In this document: positions 7,843 through 17,213 of the stretch, piece by piece
Numbering within the stretch: the stretch's first letter is position 1
Layout of the letters: every line of letters begins with the position of its first letter
Source: Jonesiaceae bacterium BS-20
GTDB taxonomy: Bacteria; Actinomycetota; Actinomycetes; Actinomycetales; Cellulomonadaceae
Reading direction: 5' to 3'
Assembly: GCA_039995105.1 (NCBI GenBank)
Contig: CP146203.1
Location: 3,224,001-3,288,000, forward strand
DNA: 64,000 bases
Position numbers and translations under genes: made by a program
Notes under the pieces: model-generated
Seen by the model: the letters and a program-made list of their open reading frames with translations, nothing else
Databases searched by the model: none
Told to the model about the DNA's origin: nothing

Positions 7843-10800
7843 GTGCACCTGACCTCCTCTGTCACCGAGCTTGTTGCTGCCACGCAGTGTGAGTACGGTG
7901 CCGCGCGCGCCTATGAACTAAAGCAGGGGTGGCGCCTTGCCCCGTGTGGGCTGCCCGTTGGGCAACACTGCGGGGACCAAGACTGCACGGTCCACGGGGC
8001 AGATGAGATGCTCACGCGGTTGGCGCAGCTGGGCGATGCCCACGAGCAGGATTTTTTGGCTCAGTTGCAGGTGCGCTTTGGTAGAGAAGGGGTTCTCGAT
8101 GCCTCAGACTTTTCCGCCCAGGATGTCCTTGCCGCTGTTGCCCAGCAGGTGCCCGCACTCTTTCAGGTTCCGGTACGCACGGGCGCGCTCGTTGGGCGGG
8201 CTGACTTCTTGATCCGTCAAGACGATGGCACATACGCGGTGTATGACACTAAGTTGGCGAGGTCTGCGCAGAGCGCGGCCGTGCTGCAGATTGCCGCCTA
8301 TGCGGATGCGCTCTTACAGCTCGGTGTGCGGGTCAGCCAGACCGGGTACCTGGTATTGGGGTCCGGGGAGATCACCCATCACAACGTGTTTGACGTGATC
8401 CCCGTCTTTGAGCTGGTGCGCCAAACCTACCTCGACTTGGTGGCGAGGTTGGACTCCCAGTCTTTAACCACCTGGGGAACGCTGGAACAAGGTGGTACTG
8501 GTCTGCAAACCTGCGGGCGCTGCGACGGGTGTGAAGAACAGTTGCTGCCGGCACGGGACGTGCTGTTGGTGATGGGTTGCACGGCCGGTCACCGGGCTAA
8601 ACTCCACGGGGTGGGGATCTTCACCGTTGAAGAGCTGGCCAGAGTTTGCGTCGCAGATAGCCTCGAATTTGAGCCGGGATTTGTTAACTCCACGGGCATC
8701 AGGGACAACATGTTGGCGGCCCTGAGTGCCCAGGCGCAGTTGTTTTTGGCCGGGGAGCAAGGAGACCCGGATGGCCCCGGGGAATATCGAGTCATTGATA
8801 AGGACTCATTTGGCCTCCTGAGAGCTCCGGACAGCGATGATATCTTCTTCGACTTCGAGGGCGACCCGCTCCACACCGAGCAGGGCTCTACGCAGTGGGG
8901 TCTGGAGTACCTGTTTGGCTGGTGCACGCGAGAACTTGGATCTGATGGCCGGCCCTGGTTCAACGCCCTATGGGCCCACGACCGGGTGGCTGAGAAGCAG
9001 GCCTTTGAACGGTTTATAGACTATGTGCTTGCACGCTTCACGGGGTCGCCGGGCATGCACGTGTACCACTACGCCCCGTATGAGACCACGGCACTCAAGC
9101 GCCTAGCCACCCAGTATGGAACAAGAGAAGAGGAACTAGACCACCTGTTGCGGTCCGGAGTCTTTGTTGACCTCTATGCGGTAGTGCGCTCGGGGCTGCG
9201 TACCTCGGGTCGGTCGCTCAGCATCAAGAAACTTGAGCCATTTTACGCGGATGCGTTAGGGATGAGCAGGGAGGGGGTCACCAACGCCGCGGATTCCATC
9301 ACGGCCTACGCCGATGCCATCACCGAGCGAGACCTGGGTAACGAGACGGAATTCGAGCGCAGGTTGGCCCTGATCCAGGACTACAACCGGTACGACTGCG
9401 AGTCGACTTTGCACCTGTACAACTGGCTGAGTGGGATTGCCCAAGACCAAGGTGTGGTGATTGAGCGGGCCGAATATGCACTCCCGGAGGAACTCCTGCC
9501 CGAGCACGCCGAGCCGGACCCCACCCACGTTGCCCTGCGCGAATTCATTGACCATGCCCAACACGGCGGCCAATTCCACGAGTTGGAAACGGTTGTGGCC
9601 CGGATGGCTTGGGCCGCCATGGATTACCACAAGCGTGAGGCTAAGCAGTTTTGGTGGGACCACTTTGCCCGGTTGCAGGACCCGGTTGAGGATTGGACCG
9701 GCTCGGAGATCTTCAGGCCCATCCGCGCAGAGGTAACCGATGACTGGCAGATTGTGGGCCGGGAGCGTACCCCATCACGGATCCTGGCGCTTCACGGTGA
9801 GCTAGAACCCGGGAACAAGTTGCGGCCCGGCGCAAAGGTCATGAGTGTTTATGATGCTCCTGCCCCGGACGGTCTGCAGGAGTCCGCAACCGCGCAGCGT
9901 AAGTACAACGCCTCGGGTGCCACGATTGAAGAAATCGAGCCGGTCCACGGAACCGACCGCGTAGTGATGACCGTCAAAGAAAAGCTCCCCAAGGATGTAC
10001 CCGAGTATTCTGACCTGCCCATTGGGCTGACACCGCCCATGCCAATCTCGAGCAAACCAATCGCGGACCGGCTCCAGGAATTTGGGGTTGAGGTGGCCGG
10101 CCACGTCCAAGGCAAGACTTCAACCGGTCAGGTTGACTTGCCGGTCAGTGCCAGGACCAACCTATTGGGCCGGCGCGGCGCCGTGGTTGAGATCGCTGAC
10201 GAGCAGGCGGACTCCGGCGCCGCGGGAAACCACGATTGGACACCCAGGGTAGTCGCCGCGTTGGTGAGTGACCCGCACGCGGTCGTTGCGGTTCAAGGAC
10301 CTCCAGGGGCAGGGAAGACATACGTTGCCTCGCACGTGATCAGCGAACTTGTCTGGGCAGGCTGGAAGATTGCGGTTGTAGCCCAATCCCACGCGGTGGT
10401 GGATAACGTGCTCAGTGCCGTGGTCAAAAACGGCAAACTGTCCGAGCACTCCGTAGGTAAGCGCCCGGGAAGTGGTCAGGCTCCACCCGAGGGAACGAGC
10501 GACCTGAGCGGACCCAAAGCACAGAAGTTCTATGCTCAGGCCGCCGGTGGGTTTGTTGTCGGTGGTACGGCCTGGGCGCTGTGCGCTGACAATTTCTTGC
10601 CTGAGGGCAGGTTTGACCTCGTAGTAATCGATGAGGCGGGGCAGTATTCGTTGGCCAACGCGCTCGCGGTCAGCCATGCTGCGGATCGAATCTTGCTGCT
10701 GGGAGATCCACAACAACTTCCGCAGGTGAGCCAGGGCGTACACCCGGAACCGGTCAATGAATCGGTGTTGGGTTGGATGGTGGGGGATGATGCCACCATT

Positions 10801-11424
10801 GCGGCGGACCGCGGATTCTTCCTCGACCAAACCTGGCGGATGCACCCGGACCTGACGTCGGTGGTCTCGGACCTGTCCTATGAGGGCAAACTGCATGCGG
10901 TAGCAAAGACTAGCGGCCGAAAGGTAGACAACTTGGCGCCGGGTCTGCACGTGCGGGAACTCGACCACCTTGGAAACGTTGCCGCGAGTGTTGAAGAAGC
11001 CCAGGAGGTGGTCCGTATTATCACCGAGCTACTGGGCAGCCAGTGGCAACTCGATGCACAAACGCCACCGCGCCCCCTCGAAGCACAGGACTTCATTGTG
11101 GTCGCGCCCTACAATGCCCAGGTCCACCTCTTGCGGGACCACCTGGCAGCCGCGGGGCTTGAGGAAACTGCCGTTGGTACGGTTGACAAATTTCAAGGCC
11201 AAGAGGCGCCAATCGCGATTGTTTCGCTGGCAACCTCGAGTGCCACAGAGGCCCCGCGGGGGCTGGAATTTGTGCGTAACCGCAACCGACTCAATGTTTC
11301 GATCTCCCGCGGTCAGCACAGTGCCTTCATGGTGTTTTCCAAACACCTGCGCGGAGCAATCCCTGGTAGCCCCCACCAGATTGAAGAGCAGGGTGCCTTC
11401 TTACGGCTTTGTGCAAAGCGGTAA
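7843..11424 (+). CDS. TM0106-type RecB-like nuclease / RNase H-like exonuclease / SF1 helicase
   Basis: This is a single 1193-residue DNA-processing protein with three enzyme modules. About 1-260 is a Cas4/RecB-like nuclease: GRADFLIRQDDG then YAVYDTKLA give the PD-(D/E)xK core. A first cysteine in ATQCEY plus the cluster CGRCDGC suggest an iron-sulphur clamp. About 330-560 is a DEDD (RNase_H_2) exonuclease with FFDFEGDPL, YHYAPYETTALKRL and DYNRYDCESTLHLY. About 800-1190 is an SF1 helicase with Walker A GPPGAGKT, VVIDEAGQYS, LLGDPQQLPQ and a C-terminal RLNVSISRGQHSAF. I placed the start at GTG 7843, where GAAGGG lies 7 bases upstream and family members begin close to LTSSVTEL; the frame is open 18 codons further. 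A repair or mobile-element control role is inferred. Confidence 0.88.
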   Translation: MHLTSSVTELVAATQCEYGAARAYELKQGWRLAPCGLPVGQHCGDQDCTVHGADEMLTRLAQLGDAHEQDFLAQLQVRFGREGVLDASDFSAQDVLAAVAQQVPALFQVPVRTGALVGRADFLIRQDDGTYAVYDTKLARSAQSAAVLQIAAYADALLQLGVRVSQTGYLVLGSGEITHHNVFDVIPVFELVRQTYLDLVARLDSQSLTTWGTLEQGGTGLQTCGRCDGCEEQLLPARDVLLVMGCTAGHRAKLHGVGIFTVEELARVCVADSLEFEPGFVNSTGIRDNMLAALSAQAQLFLAGEQGDPDGPGEYRVIDKDSFGLLRAPDSDDIFFDFEGDPLHTEQGSTQWGLEYLFGWCTRELGSDGRPWFNALWAHDRVAEKQAFERFIDYVLARFTGSPGMHVYHYAPYETTALKRLATQYGTREEELDHLLRSGVFVDLYAVVRSGLRTSGRSLSIKKLEPFYADALGMSREGVTNAADSITAYADAITERDLGNETEFERRLALIQDYNRYDCESTLHLYNWLSGIAQDQGVVIERAEYALPEELLPEHAEPDPTHVALREFIDHAQHGGQFHELETVVARMAWAAMDYHKREAKQFWWDHFARLQDPVEDWTGSEIFRPIRAEVTDDWQIVGRERTPSRILALHGELEPGNKLRPGAKVMSVYDAPAPDGLQESATAQRKYNASGATIEEIEPVHGTDRVVMTVKEKLPKDVPEYSDLPIGLTPPMPISSKPIADRLQEFGVEVAGHVQGKTSTGQVDLPVSARTNLLGRRGAVVEIADEQADSGAAGNHDWTPRVVAALVSDPHAVVAVQGPPGAGKTYVASHVISELVWAGWKIAVVAQSHAVVDNVLSAVVKNGKLSEHSVGKRPGSGQAPPEGTSDLSGPKAQKFYAQAAGGFVVGGTAWALCADNFLPEGRFDLVVIDEAGQYSLANALAVSHAADRILLLGDPQQLPQVSQGVHPEPVNESVLGWMVGDDATIAADRGFFLDQTWRMHPDLTSVVSDLSYEGKLHAVAKTSGRKVDNLAPGLHVRELDHLGNVAASVEEAQEVVRIITELLGSQWQLDAQTPPRPLEAQDFIVVAPYNAQVHLLRDHLAAAGLEETAVGTVDKFQGQEAPIAIVSLATSSATEAPRGLEFVRNRNRLNVSISRGQHSAFMVFSKHLRGAIPGSPHQIEEQGAFLRLCAKR

Positions 11425-11482
11425 TCGGCAACCCTGCTCAACGATGGGATGGGTCAACAAACGGATGAGTTAGCGGGGTGTA

Positions 11483-12547
11483 CTACCACTGCTTGGGGGT
11501 GTACTCGTAACCGCCCATGTAGCCCTCGGTCGCGTCACGTTCGCGCTGGCCGGCCTTGTTTTGCTCGTGCAGTAGGTCTTGCCGGGCCTGCTCATCCGGG
11601 GTGAGATTGCCGCCACCGCCGCTACTTTCCCCCGGATTATCATCTGGCTCGGCGGGGGACTCTTGCTCATCTTGGCCACCCTCACCCTGCTCGCCCTGGC
11701 CTTGTTCACCCTCGTTACCTTCACCCTGATCAGGTTCCGGTTCCTGCTCTTCCTCCTGTTGTTCTTGGGGAGGTGGAGGCAATTGCGGGTTTGAAAGCTC
11801 GTCAATAGCGTCTTGGGCCTTTTGGCTGGCCTCCGCTAGTGCCTCGGCGGCGCCGTGGGGATCAGGGCACTTGAACTCGTTGCGGATTTCAAGGGCCTTG
11901 TCGTAGGCCTCTTTAGCTTTGGTGAACTTTGCTATGCCGTCGTCTGCGATTGGCTGCAGCGAGCCGAGCAGATCTGCGTATGCGGTCGGCGTTTTTGCGG
12001 TGGTCATCGAGGCTAGGACTGCCCGGAACTCCTCCAAGAAGGGCTGCCCCTCGTCGAAGGCGTTGTTACCGCTGAGCGCCCAAGCGATCGACAGGTTGGC
12101 GTTGATCATGCACACGGGAGGCATTTGGGACTCTTCAAGCTGAGAATAGTCGACCTCTGGATCGAGCTTTGGAGCCTTCTCCTTGGCGCTGTCCAGTAAT
12201 TCAATCGCGCGTAAGTAACCGCCACCGGCCAAGGTGGAGGTCCCCTCGTTGAAGTGAGCTACCCACTGCTGGGCAGGTTTCCATCCGGTGTTCTTCCCAA
12301 AATTACTGGAAGCCCCTGCGTAATCTTGGGCGTTATATTTTTGGCTGCCCAAGCCGTTCCACGCCAGGGTGTACAAGACAAAACCGATTGTAACTAGGGC
12401 TGCTAAGACCGGAACGATTGACCACAAGAGCCACCGGCGGCGCATCTTTGACAGAAGTTCGGCATCGGAATGGGACAGACCCTGCTGGCCCATTGCTTGT
12501 GGTCGAAAGGCAGCGGTAGGGTCGCCGGGAGCGTGAGGCTGTGACAT
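11483..12547 (-). CDS. Membrane-anchored TPR-like protein of the MoxR-VWA operon (BatC-like)
   Basis: The last gene of the six-gene operon encodes a 354-residue protein with one transmembrane helix near residues 40-60 (WSIVPVLAALVTIGFVLYTLAW). An alpha-helical region follows, with TPR-like traits (NAQDYAGASSNF, GGYLRAIELLDSAKEKAP). The C-terminal tail is very acidic and Gln/Glu/Gly-rich (about 265-320). It corresponds in position to BatC/TPR proteins of Bat operons, thought to assemble with VWA proteins at the membrane. The ATG at 12547 directly follows the upstream stop and has GGAGA upstream; a TTG three codons earlier overlaps that gene. Confidence 0.75.
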   Translation of the reverse strand: MSQPHAPGDPTAAFRPQAMGQQGLSHSDAELLSKMRRRWLLWSIVPVLAALVTIGFVLYTLAWNGLGSQKYNAQDYAGASSNFGKNTGWKPAQQWVAHFNEGTSTLAGGGYLRAIELLDSAKEKAPKLDPEVDYSQLEESQMPPVCMINANLSIAWALSGNNAFDEGQPFLEEFRAVLASMTTAKTPTAYADLLGSLQPIADDGIAKFTKAKEAYDKALEIRNEFKCPDPHGAAEALAEASQKAQDAIDELSNPQLPPPPQEQQEEEQEPEPDQGEGNEGEQGQGEQGEGGQDEQESPAEPDDNPGESSGGGGNLTPDEQARQDLLHEQNKAGQRERDATEGYMGGYEYTPKQW

Positions 12548-12548
12548 C

Positions 12549-13550
12549 TTAACCAACTCTCCGGGCCGACCGTGCTACAACTACGGACAGTTCCCAGGTC
12601 AATAGGGCGGCCAAACCAATCGCGAAGGGCCAGATCATCAATTGAAATACCTCAACAATGCGCCCGCCCTCTACGGAGAGGATCTCGGGGTCAATTCCGG
12701 CAACGGCAGGTGCTAGGTCGGTGGGTTCGGTCAGGTGGAAGAAGCCCACCCCAAGCTCGGCCGCAATCGCCTTCCCCTCGCCAAGGTCAGCCTTGGAGAT
12801 GGCATTGGGTGTTCCGGGAGCCATGTGATCCTCAATGTACTTGGGTTCCAAGTCATAGGGGTCGTACTGCTTCATAGGCCCACCCGCTTCGGTTCCGTAC
12901 AGCAGAACCGCGCCGCCATCTACGAGAGGCTCGAGATCAGCAAAGGTCTTGCGAACTTCATCCTCGGTCGTGTTCTCGGCATCGGTCATCAAGAACACCA
13001 GGCGTTGATTTTGGGGGAAGCGTTCCTTTGAATCCGCCAGGATTCGGGCCATCTCATCACGGGCCCGGTTCACGGTAGACCCCTTGGAATACAGGGTTAT
13101 TTCCTGGTTCATGTTGGTTGACCAGATCTTGAGTGCGTTGGTATCCGTAGTCAGTGGAAGCTGCTGGGTTGCGGAGGAATCAAAACTGATGACTCCAAAA
13201 CGACTCCCAGGCAGAAGCGACACTAACGAATTGATGTCCGCACGGACGCCATCCAAGCGCGGCTTGTCTCCGTCGTAGTCCTCCGCAACCATGGAACCGG
13301 TGCGGTCAACCACAAAGAAAACGTCCACGTTTGCGCGTGCCGTTTCGGTGGTTTCTACCATGCGGCCGGGACCAAAGCCAATGAAAATAACCAGCACGGT
13401 GATTGCTAAGCGCCGGGACCAATCCACAATTGAGGCATCGTCATGCCCGGGAGTGCGGATCTCCTTAACAAAGAAGTACCCCACTAACCCGAGTAGCAAG
13501 ATGCTGAGCGTAATGTAGCCGCCCAGTGGGGCTAAGGGCTCAAATGTCAT
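12549..13550 (-). CDS. VWA-domain membrane protein (BatB-like)
   Basis: The protein of 333 residues has two N-terminal membrane helices, a von Willebrand factor A domain and a C-terminal helix (LMIWPFAIGLAALLTWEL). The metal-binding MIDAS motif is intact as VVDRTGSM. VWA proteins of this type work with MoxR AAA+ ATPases in stress-related or metal-insertion assemblies. The ATG at 13550 overlaps the upstream stop in an ATGA arrangement, which I prefer to the longer frame starting at 13613. The position in the operon matches BatB. Confidence 0.82.
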   Translation of the reverse strand: MTFEPLAPLGGYITLSILLLGLVGYFFVKEIRTPGHDDASIVDWSRRLAITVLVIFIGFGPGRMVETTETARANVDVFFVVDRTGSMVAEDYDGDKPRLDGVRADINSLVSLLPGSRFGVISFDSSATQQLPLTTDTNALKIWSTNMNQEITLYSKGSTVNRARDEMARILADSKERFPQNQRLVFLMTDAENTTEDEVRKTFADLEPLVDGGAVLLYGTEAGGPMKQYDPYDLEPKYIEDHMAPGTPNAISKADLGEGKAIAAELGVGFFHLTEPTDLAPAVAGIDPEILSVEGGRIVEVFQLMIWPFAIGLAALLTWELSVVVARSARRVG

Positions 13551-14611
13551 TCTCCCAGCCTCCGTTGCACTAGCAGGTAGCCGCCCAAGGCAACCAAGAC
13601 CCAAATAAACCAAGACCCAACTTCATCGGTTGTGGTGATGATGGGGGCGGCATCGGTATCGACCGCTTGGCTGGCCAAAATATCCTCGACAATCGAGTCA
13701 ATCGCGGACGGGTCGCTGCTGTAAAAGTACAGGCCGTCTGCGTCCGTAAAGATCTTGCGGTACTCCTGCTCCTGCTCGGTTGAAGCATTGCCGGCGCCGT
13801 ACAGCCCAATGAGTGAAACATCCAGTGAGGTTGCCAGGTCAGCGGCCTGCTGCAAGGTGTAAATGGGGGTGCCCTCGAGGGCATTGTCGGTAGCAAAAAT
13901 AATGGACTTAGAGCGCGGCTCGCCGTTCTCATCCAAAATGGTCTGACCATCGAACTGCAGGGCGCAGTTGGCAAGACCGTCACCAATGAGTGAAGAGCCG
14001 TCCGCCTCCCCGTTGGCTCCAGCGGTAAACATCAGATACTTATTGATAGTTTCCTCGGAGCTAGAGAACAGAACCGAAGGGTCCAGCGCTTGGTAAGCGA
14101 CCTCGAGTTCTTGGCGGACCAGCTCGTAATCATCGGTCAGCGGGAACACAATCCGCGAGGTTGAGTTGAACACCGAAAGAGCGATCCGTTCCCCAGAGAA
14201 GTTAGCGGAAAGTTCGGAGAAAATATCAACCAGTTCTTGGTCGTACTCGATCATCGACCCGGAGATATCAAGGCACAGCACAATGTCGCGGTTAGCGGTC
14301 CGAGGATCAACGCTCTCCACCTTGGCCGGCCGTGCCACCAGGACACCGGTCGCGACGAGGCCCACAACTAGCCCACCGATTCCGGCCAGCTGGGTGAACC
14401 GGTAAATGCGAACACGCTTCTTAAACGACGGTAGCTGGGTGACGTAACTGGAATTAGCTACCCAAAGCGCATTGGCTGCCTTATTCTTTGCGCCGTCTTT
14501 GCGCCGCCACGTCACGAACCACGCAACACCGGCAACAATCGCGGCAACGCCAAGGACAATCGCTATTGCCCACGGCCACTGCAGAGTCGAAGTAACAGAA
14601 TTTACTGGCAT
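13547..14611 (-). CDS. VWA-domain membrane protein (BatA-like)
   Basis: This 354-residue protein has a helix at the N-terminus (about 12-33), a second near 75-93, a VWA domain with the MIDAS motif CLDISGSM, and a C-terminal helix (VGSWFIWVLVALGGYLLVQR). It pairs with the next VWA gene, overlapping it by four bases, and overlaps the upstream gene's stop by one base, so translation of the three is coupled. The two VWA proteins are presumed substrates or partners of the MoxR ATPase encoded first in the operon. Confidence 0.82.
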   Translation of the reverse strand: MPVNSVTSTLQWPWAIAIVLGVAAIVAGVAWFVTWRRKDGAKNKAANALWVANSSYVTQLPSFKKRVRIYRFTQLAGIGGLVVGLVATGVLVARPAKVESVDPRTANRDIVLCLDISGSMIEYDQELVDIFSELSANFSGERIALSVFNSTSRIVFPLTDDYELVRQELEVAYQALDPSVLFSSSEETINKYLMFTAGANGEADGSSLIGDGLANCALQFDGQTILDENGEPRSKSIIFATDNALEGTPIYTLQQAADLATSLDVSLIGLYGAGNASTEQEQEYRKIFTDADGLYFYSSDPSAIDSIVEDILASQAVDTDAAPIITTTDEVGSWFIWVLVALGGYLLVQRRLGE

Positions 14612-15114
14612 CAGAACCGTTCCACCACATTCAACGCCTCACGGACCGTCACGGCACGCTCAACCGGCTCTTGGCCAAATGGGGAGCTCTCGGCAGCCTG
14701 TGAGAAGGCCGGGTGATAACACCGTTCAATCACCGAGATGACTGATTCTGTGGCGCCTGCGGCCCGTAAGTCGGTCAGGGTCATTGTGTCCGCGGGCAAA
14801 CCGATCCTCAGTTTGACGTACTCGCGCAGGGTTTCGCTGAGTTCAAGGTGTAGGGTGCGGTCGGTAATTTCTTCATCCGCACGGCGTTGCGCGAGCATTT
14901 GGATGCGCTCTTGATACTGCATGCGCACCGGGTCCATCGCACCGTAGGGTAGCGGTTTTGGTGGGGCGGTATAACCACCCAACTTGCGAACCCGGCGCTT
15001 GGTCAGAATCGGCAAAGCCACAAACCAAGCAATGAGCAGCACAAATAGTGTCAGGGCAATAATCCACCACCACGAACTGTAGGTAGTCACCCCAAGAATT
15101 TCATCAACATCCAT
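14611..15114 (-). CDS. Single-pass membrane protein of the MoxR-VWA operon
   Basis: The product has 167 residues with one N-terminal transmembrane segment (WWWIIALTLFVLLIAWFVAL, about 15-35) and a basic, helical cytoplasmic domain. Genes of this size and topology (DUF4381-like) commonly sit between the DUF58 and VWA genes in Bat operons. I cannot name a catalytic residue. It overlaps the BatA-like gene by one base, and 54 bases separate it from the DUF58 gene upstream. Confidence 0.7.
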   Translation of the reverse strand: MDVDEILGVTTYSSWWWIIALTLFVLLIAWFVALPILTKRRVRKLGGYTAPPKPLPYGAMDPVRMQYQERIQMLAQRRADEEITDRTLHLELSETLREYVKLRIGLPADTMTLTDLRAAGATESVISVIERCYHPAFSQAAESSPFGQEPVERAVTVREALNVVERF

Positions 15115-15168
15115 GTGGTCTCAACCTTGCAAGAGTGTATTGGGAACCGGCAGAACTAGGCAGCCACA

Positions 15169-16068
15169 TCACGTGATCATCTGCTTCTGCTTCATAACAG
15201 CGGTGGTGAACCGCACAAGTGCGTCTTCTTCGCCGTCAAAGACGGCGCTGACAATGCCCAAACGCTGCAACAAGTCCGCGGACGCCTGGCGGGCCGCGAG
15301 CACGTGGGCAACGGCCTCGTCCTGAATTGCGGCGTCCCGCCCCAAGAACCGGGGCATGTTCAACGGACGGTCCACGTCATACACGGGTGGCTGGTTCTTA
15401 AGACGGCTACCCACAAACGGGGAGGCATCGGAAACTTGCAAAATCATGAGCTCGTGACGCACTTTCAACTTGCGTAGTACCTGCTCATGCTCGAGGGCCG
15501 GCCTGACCTCATCGGTAATCAAAATGACCAGGGACCTGCGGTGGAACGTGTTGAGCACGCGCTCTAAGGTTCGGTTGAGGTCGCTTGCGGGGGACGCCAC
15601 GTCAAACAGGGCGTCCAACTGGGTCAACATGACCTCGAGGTCTTGGGTGCTGGCCCGAGGAGGGCGAGCAATCATACGTTCCGCATCACCGGCAACGAGG
15701 GCCACGCGGTCGCCGCGGTCCCGGGCCACGTAGGCAACGAGGGAGGCCAAGAAGATTGCGGTGTCGCTCTTCTTGGTGCCCTGCGAAGACAGCGCAGCCA
15801 TGTTCCGGCCAATATCTACCGCAAGAACCACGGAGAGGTTGGACTGCTGGGCAAAGCGGCGAATGATGGGAATGCCCGCTCGCGCGGAAGATTTCCAGTC
15901 GATATCCCCAATGTCATCCCCGGGGGTATACAGCGAGAGGTCATCAAAGTCTTGGCCTTGGCCTTTGAAGATGGACCGGTGGAACCCCTCCAGCAATCCG
16001 GCGGCACGCTTCAGGACGGGCAGATCCAAGTGCGCCCGAATCTGTGCCAGCCGTGAAATATTTACCAT
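15169..16068 (-). CDS. DUF58-domain protein
   Basis: The 299-residue cytoplasmic protein carries the DUF58 hallmarks GQGQDFDDLSLYTPGDDIGD and IDWKSSARAG (about 35-65). A VWA-like fold follows, with VVLAVDIGRNMAA as a degenerate metal site. DUF58 proteins are nearly always encoded next to MoxR ATPases, as here where only 11 bases separate them, and are believed to act as adaptors or substrates. The biochemical role is not established. Confidence 0.87.
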   Translation of the reverse strand: MVNISRLAQIRAHLDLPVLKRAAGLLEGFHRSIFKGQGQDFDDLSLYTPGDDIGDIDWKSSARAGIPIIRRFAQQSNLSVVLAVDIGRNMAALSSQGTKKSDTAIFLASLVAYVARDRGDRVALVAGDAERMIARPPRASTQDLEVMLTQLDALFDVASPASDLNRTLERVLNTFHRRSLVILITDEVRPALEHEQVLRKLKVRHELMILQVSDASPFVGSRLKNQPPVYDVDRPLNMPRFLGRDAAIQDEAVAHVLAARQASADLLQRLGIVSAVFDGEEDALVRFTTAVMKQKQMIT

Positions 16069-16079
16069 GGCGGTTCGAC

Positions 16080-17078
16080 CTAAGGGGTTGGTACGGAGTC
16101 GAAGATAGCGTTGATGAGCTCTTCACTCGTGACGTTATTGGCCAGGGCATCAAAGGTACGCACAATCCGGTGGCGCAACACCTGGTGACGGATGAGCTTG
16201 ACGTCATCAGGAACCACAAATGCCCGGCCGGCCGCAATGGCTAGCGCCTGGGCAACCTGCATCAAGGCGATTGCGCCACGCGGCGAGGCCCCCACCCGAA
16301 TCTGCTGGGAGAGTCCCTGGATTGGGACCGGTCCTGCGCCACGGCTGGTGTTGATGAGGTCAACAATGTAACGCTTGATGGAAGCGTCAACATAGACCCG
16401 GCCCACCAACTCTTGCAGGTACTTCACATCCTCGATTGAAACCGGAGGCGCCGTGATAGCCGCGGTTTGCGTGCCGGAGGAAATCCGGTTCAGGATCTCT
16501 ACTTCCTCGATTGGGCTGGGGTACGTCAGCACCTGCTTCATCAAGAAGCGGTCCATCTGGGCCTCGGGCAGCACGTAGGTGCCCTCTTCTTCGATGGGGT
16601 TCTGGGTAGCTAGGACCATGAATGGGTCCGGCAGCGGGTACAGGGTGCCACCAATCGTGGTTTGACGCTCCTGCATGGCCTCAAGCATGGCGGACTGGGT
16701 CTTGGCGCTGGACCGGTTGATCTCATCAAGGAGCACCACGTTGGCGTGAACCGGTCCAAGCTGGGTGGTGAATGACCCGGTCCCGTAGTTGTAAATCTGG
16801 GTGCCCACAATGTCGTTGGGCATGAGGTCGGGGGTGCACTGAATACGGTGGAAAGATGCCGTCACTGCAGCCGCAAGCGTCTCCGCAGCGGTTGTCTTAG
16901 CCAAACCGGGGACACTCTCGAGCAGGATGTGTCCGCCGGCAATGAGCGCGCTCACAAGTGAGGTGCGCAGCTCGGTTTGACCAACCACGCGGGTGTCAAA
17001 AATATTGTTGATCTGGCCCAGCAAAGAGCTTGCACGGGATAGTTCTTCAGGGGTAATTTCCCCAGTGCCACGGGTCAC
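16080..17078 (-). CDS. MoxR-family AAA+ ATPase
   Basis: The first gene of the MoxR-DUF58-VWA operon encodes an AAA+ ATPase of 332 residues. In place of a textbook Walker A is ESVPGLAKTTAAETLA, the usual MoxR form. VVLLDEINRSSAKTQSAML gives Walker B, followed by the sensor segment MVLATQNPIEEEGTY and an arginine-rich lid. MoxR ATPases remodel VWA-protein complexes and act like chaperones. I selected GTG 17078, with AAAGG seven bases upstream, because the longer frame adds 63 residues with no family resemblance. The region to the divergent copper gene holds the operon promoter, not resolved by eye. Confidence 0.9.
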   Translation of the reverse strand: MTRGTGEITPEELSRASSLLGQINNIFDTRVVGQTELRTSLVSALIAGGHILLESVPGLAKTTAAETLAAAVTASFHRIQCTPDLMPNDIVGTQIYNYGTGSFTTQLGPVHANVVLLDEINRSSAKTQSAMLEAMQERQTTIGGTLYPLPDPFMVLATQNPIEEEGTYVLPEAQMDRFLMKQVLTYPSPIEEVEILNRISSGTQTAAITAPPVSIEDVKYLQELVGRVYVDASIKRYIVDLINTSRGAGPVPIQGLSQQIRVGASPRGAIALMQVAQALAIAAGRAFVVPDDVKLIRHQVLRHRIVRTFDALANNVTSEELINAIFDSVPTP

Positions 17079-17213
17079 GTTGATGCCTTTCCGTAATGTC
17101 AACCTTGCCAGTATGCCAGCCAACCCTAAGTTTTTACTGTGAACTTCGTCTTTTCCGCCGCTGTTTGTGGAATCTTTGCGCCGCAAACGAGATGCGGGCA
17201 ATAGGGTGTAAGG

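Noticed and set aside
10162-10968. 268-codon minus-strand frame opposite the helicase module
   Set aside because: It is a shadow of the helicase gene, which has conserved motifs throughout this span; no start signal or protein resemblance was found.
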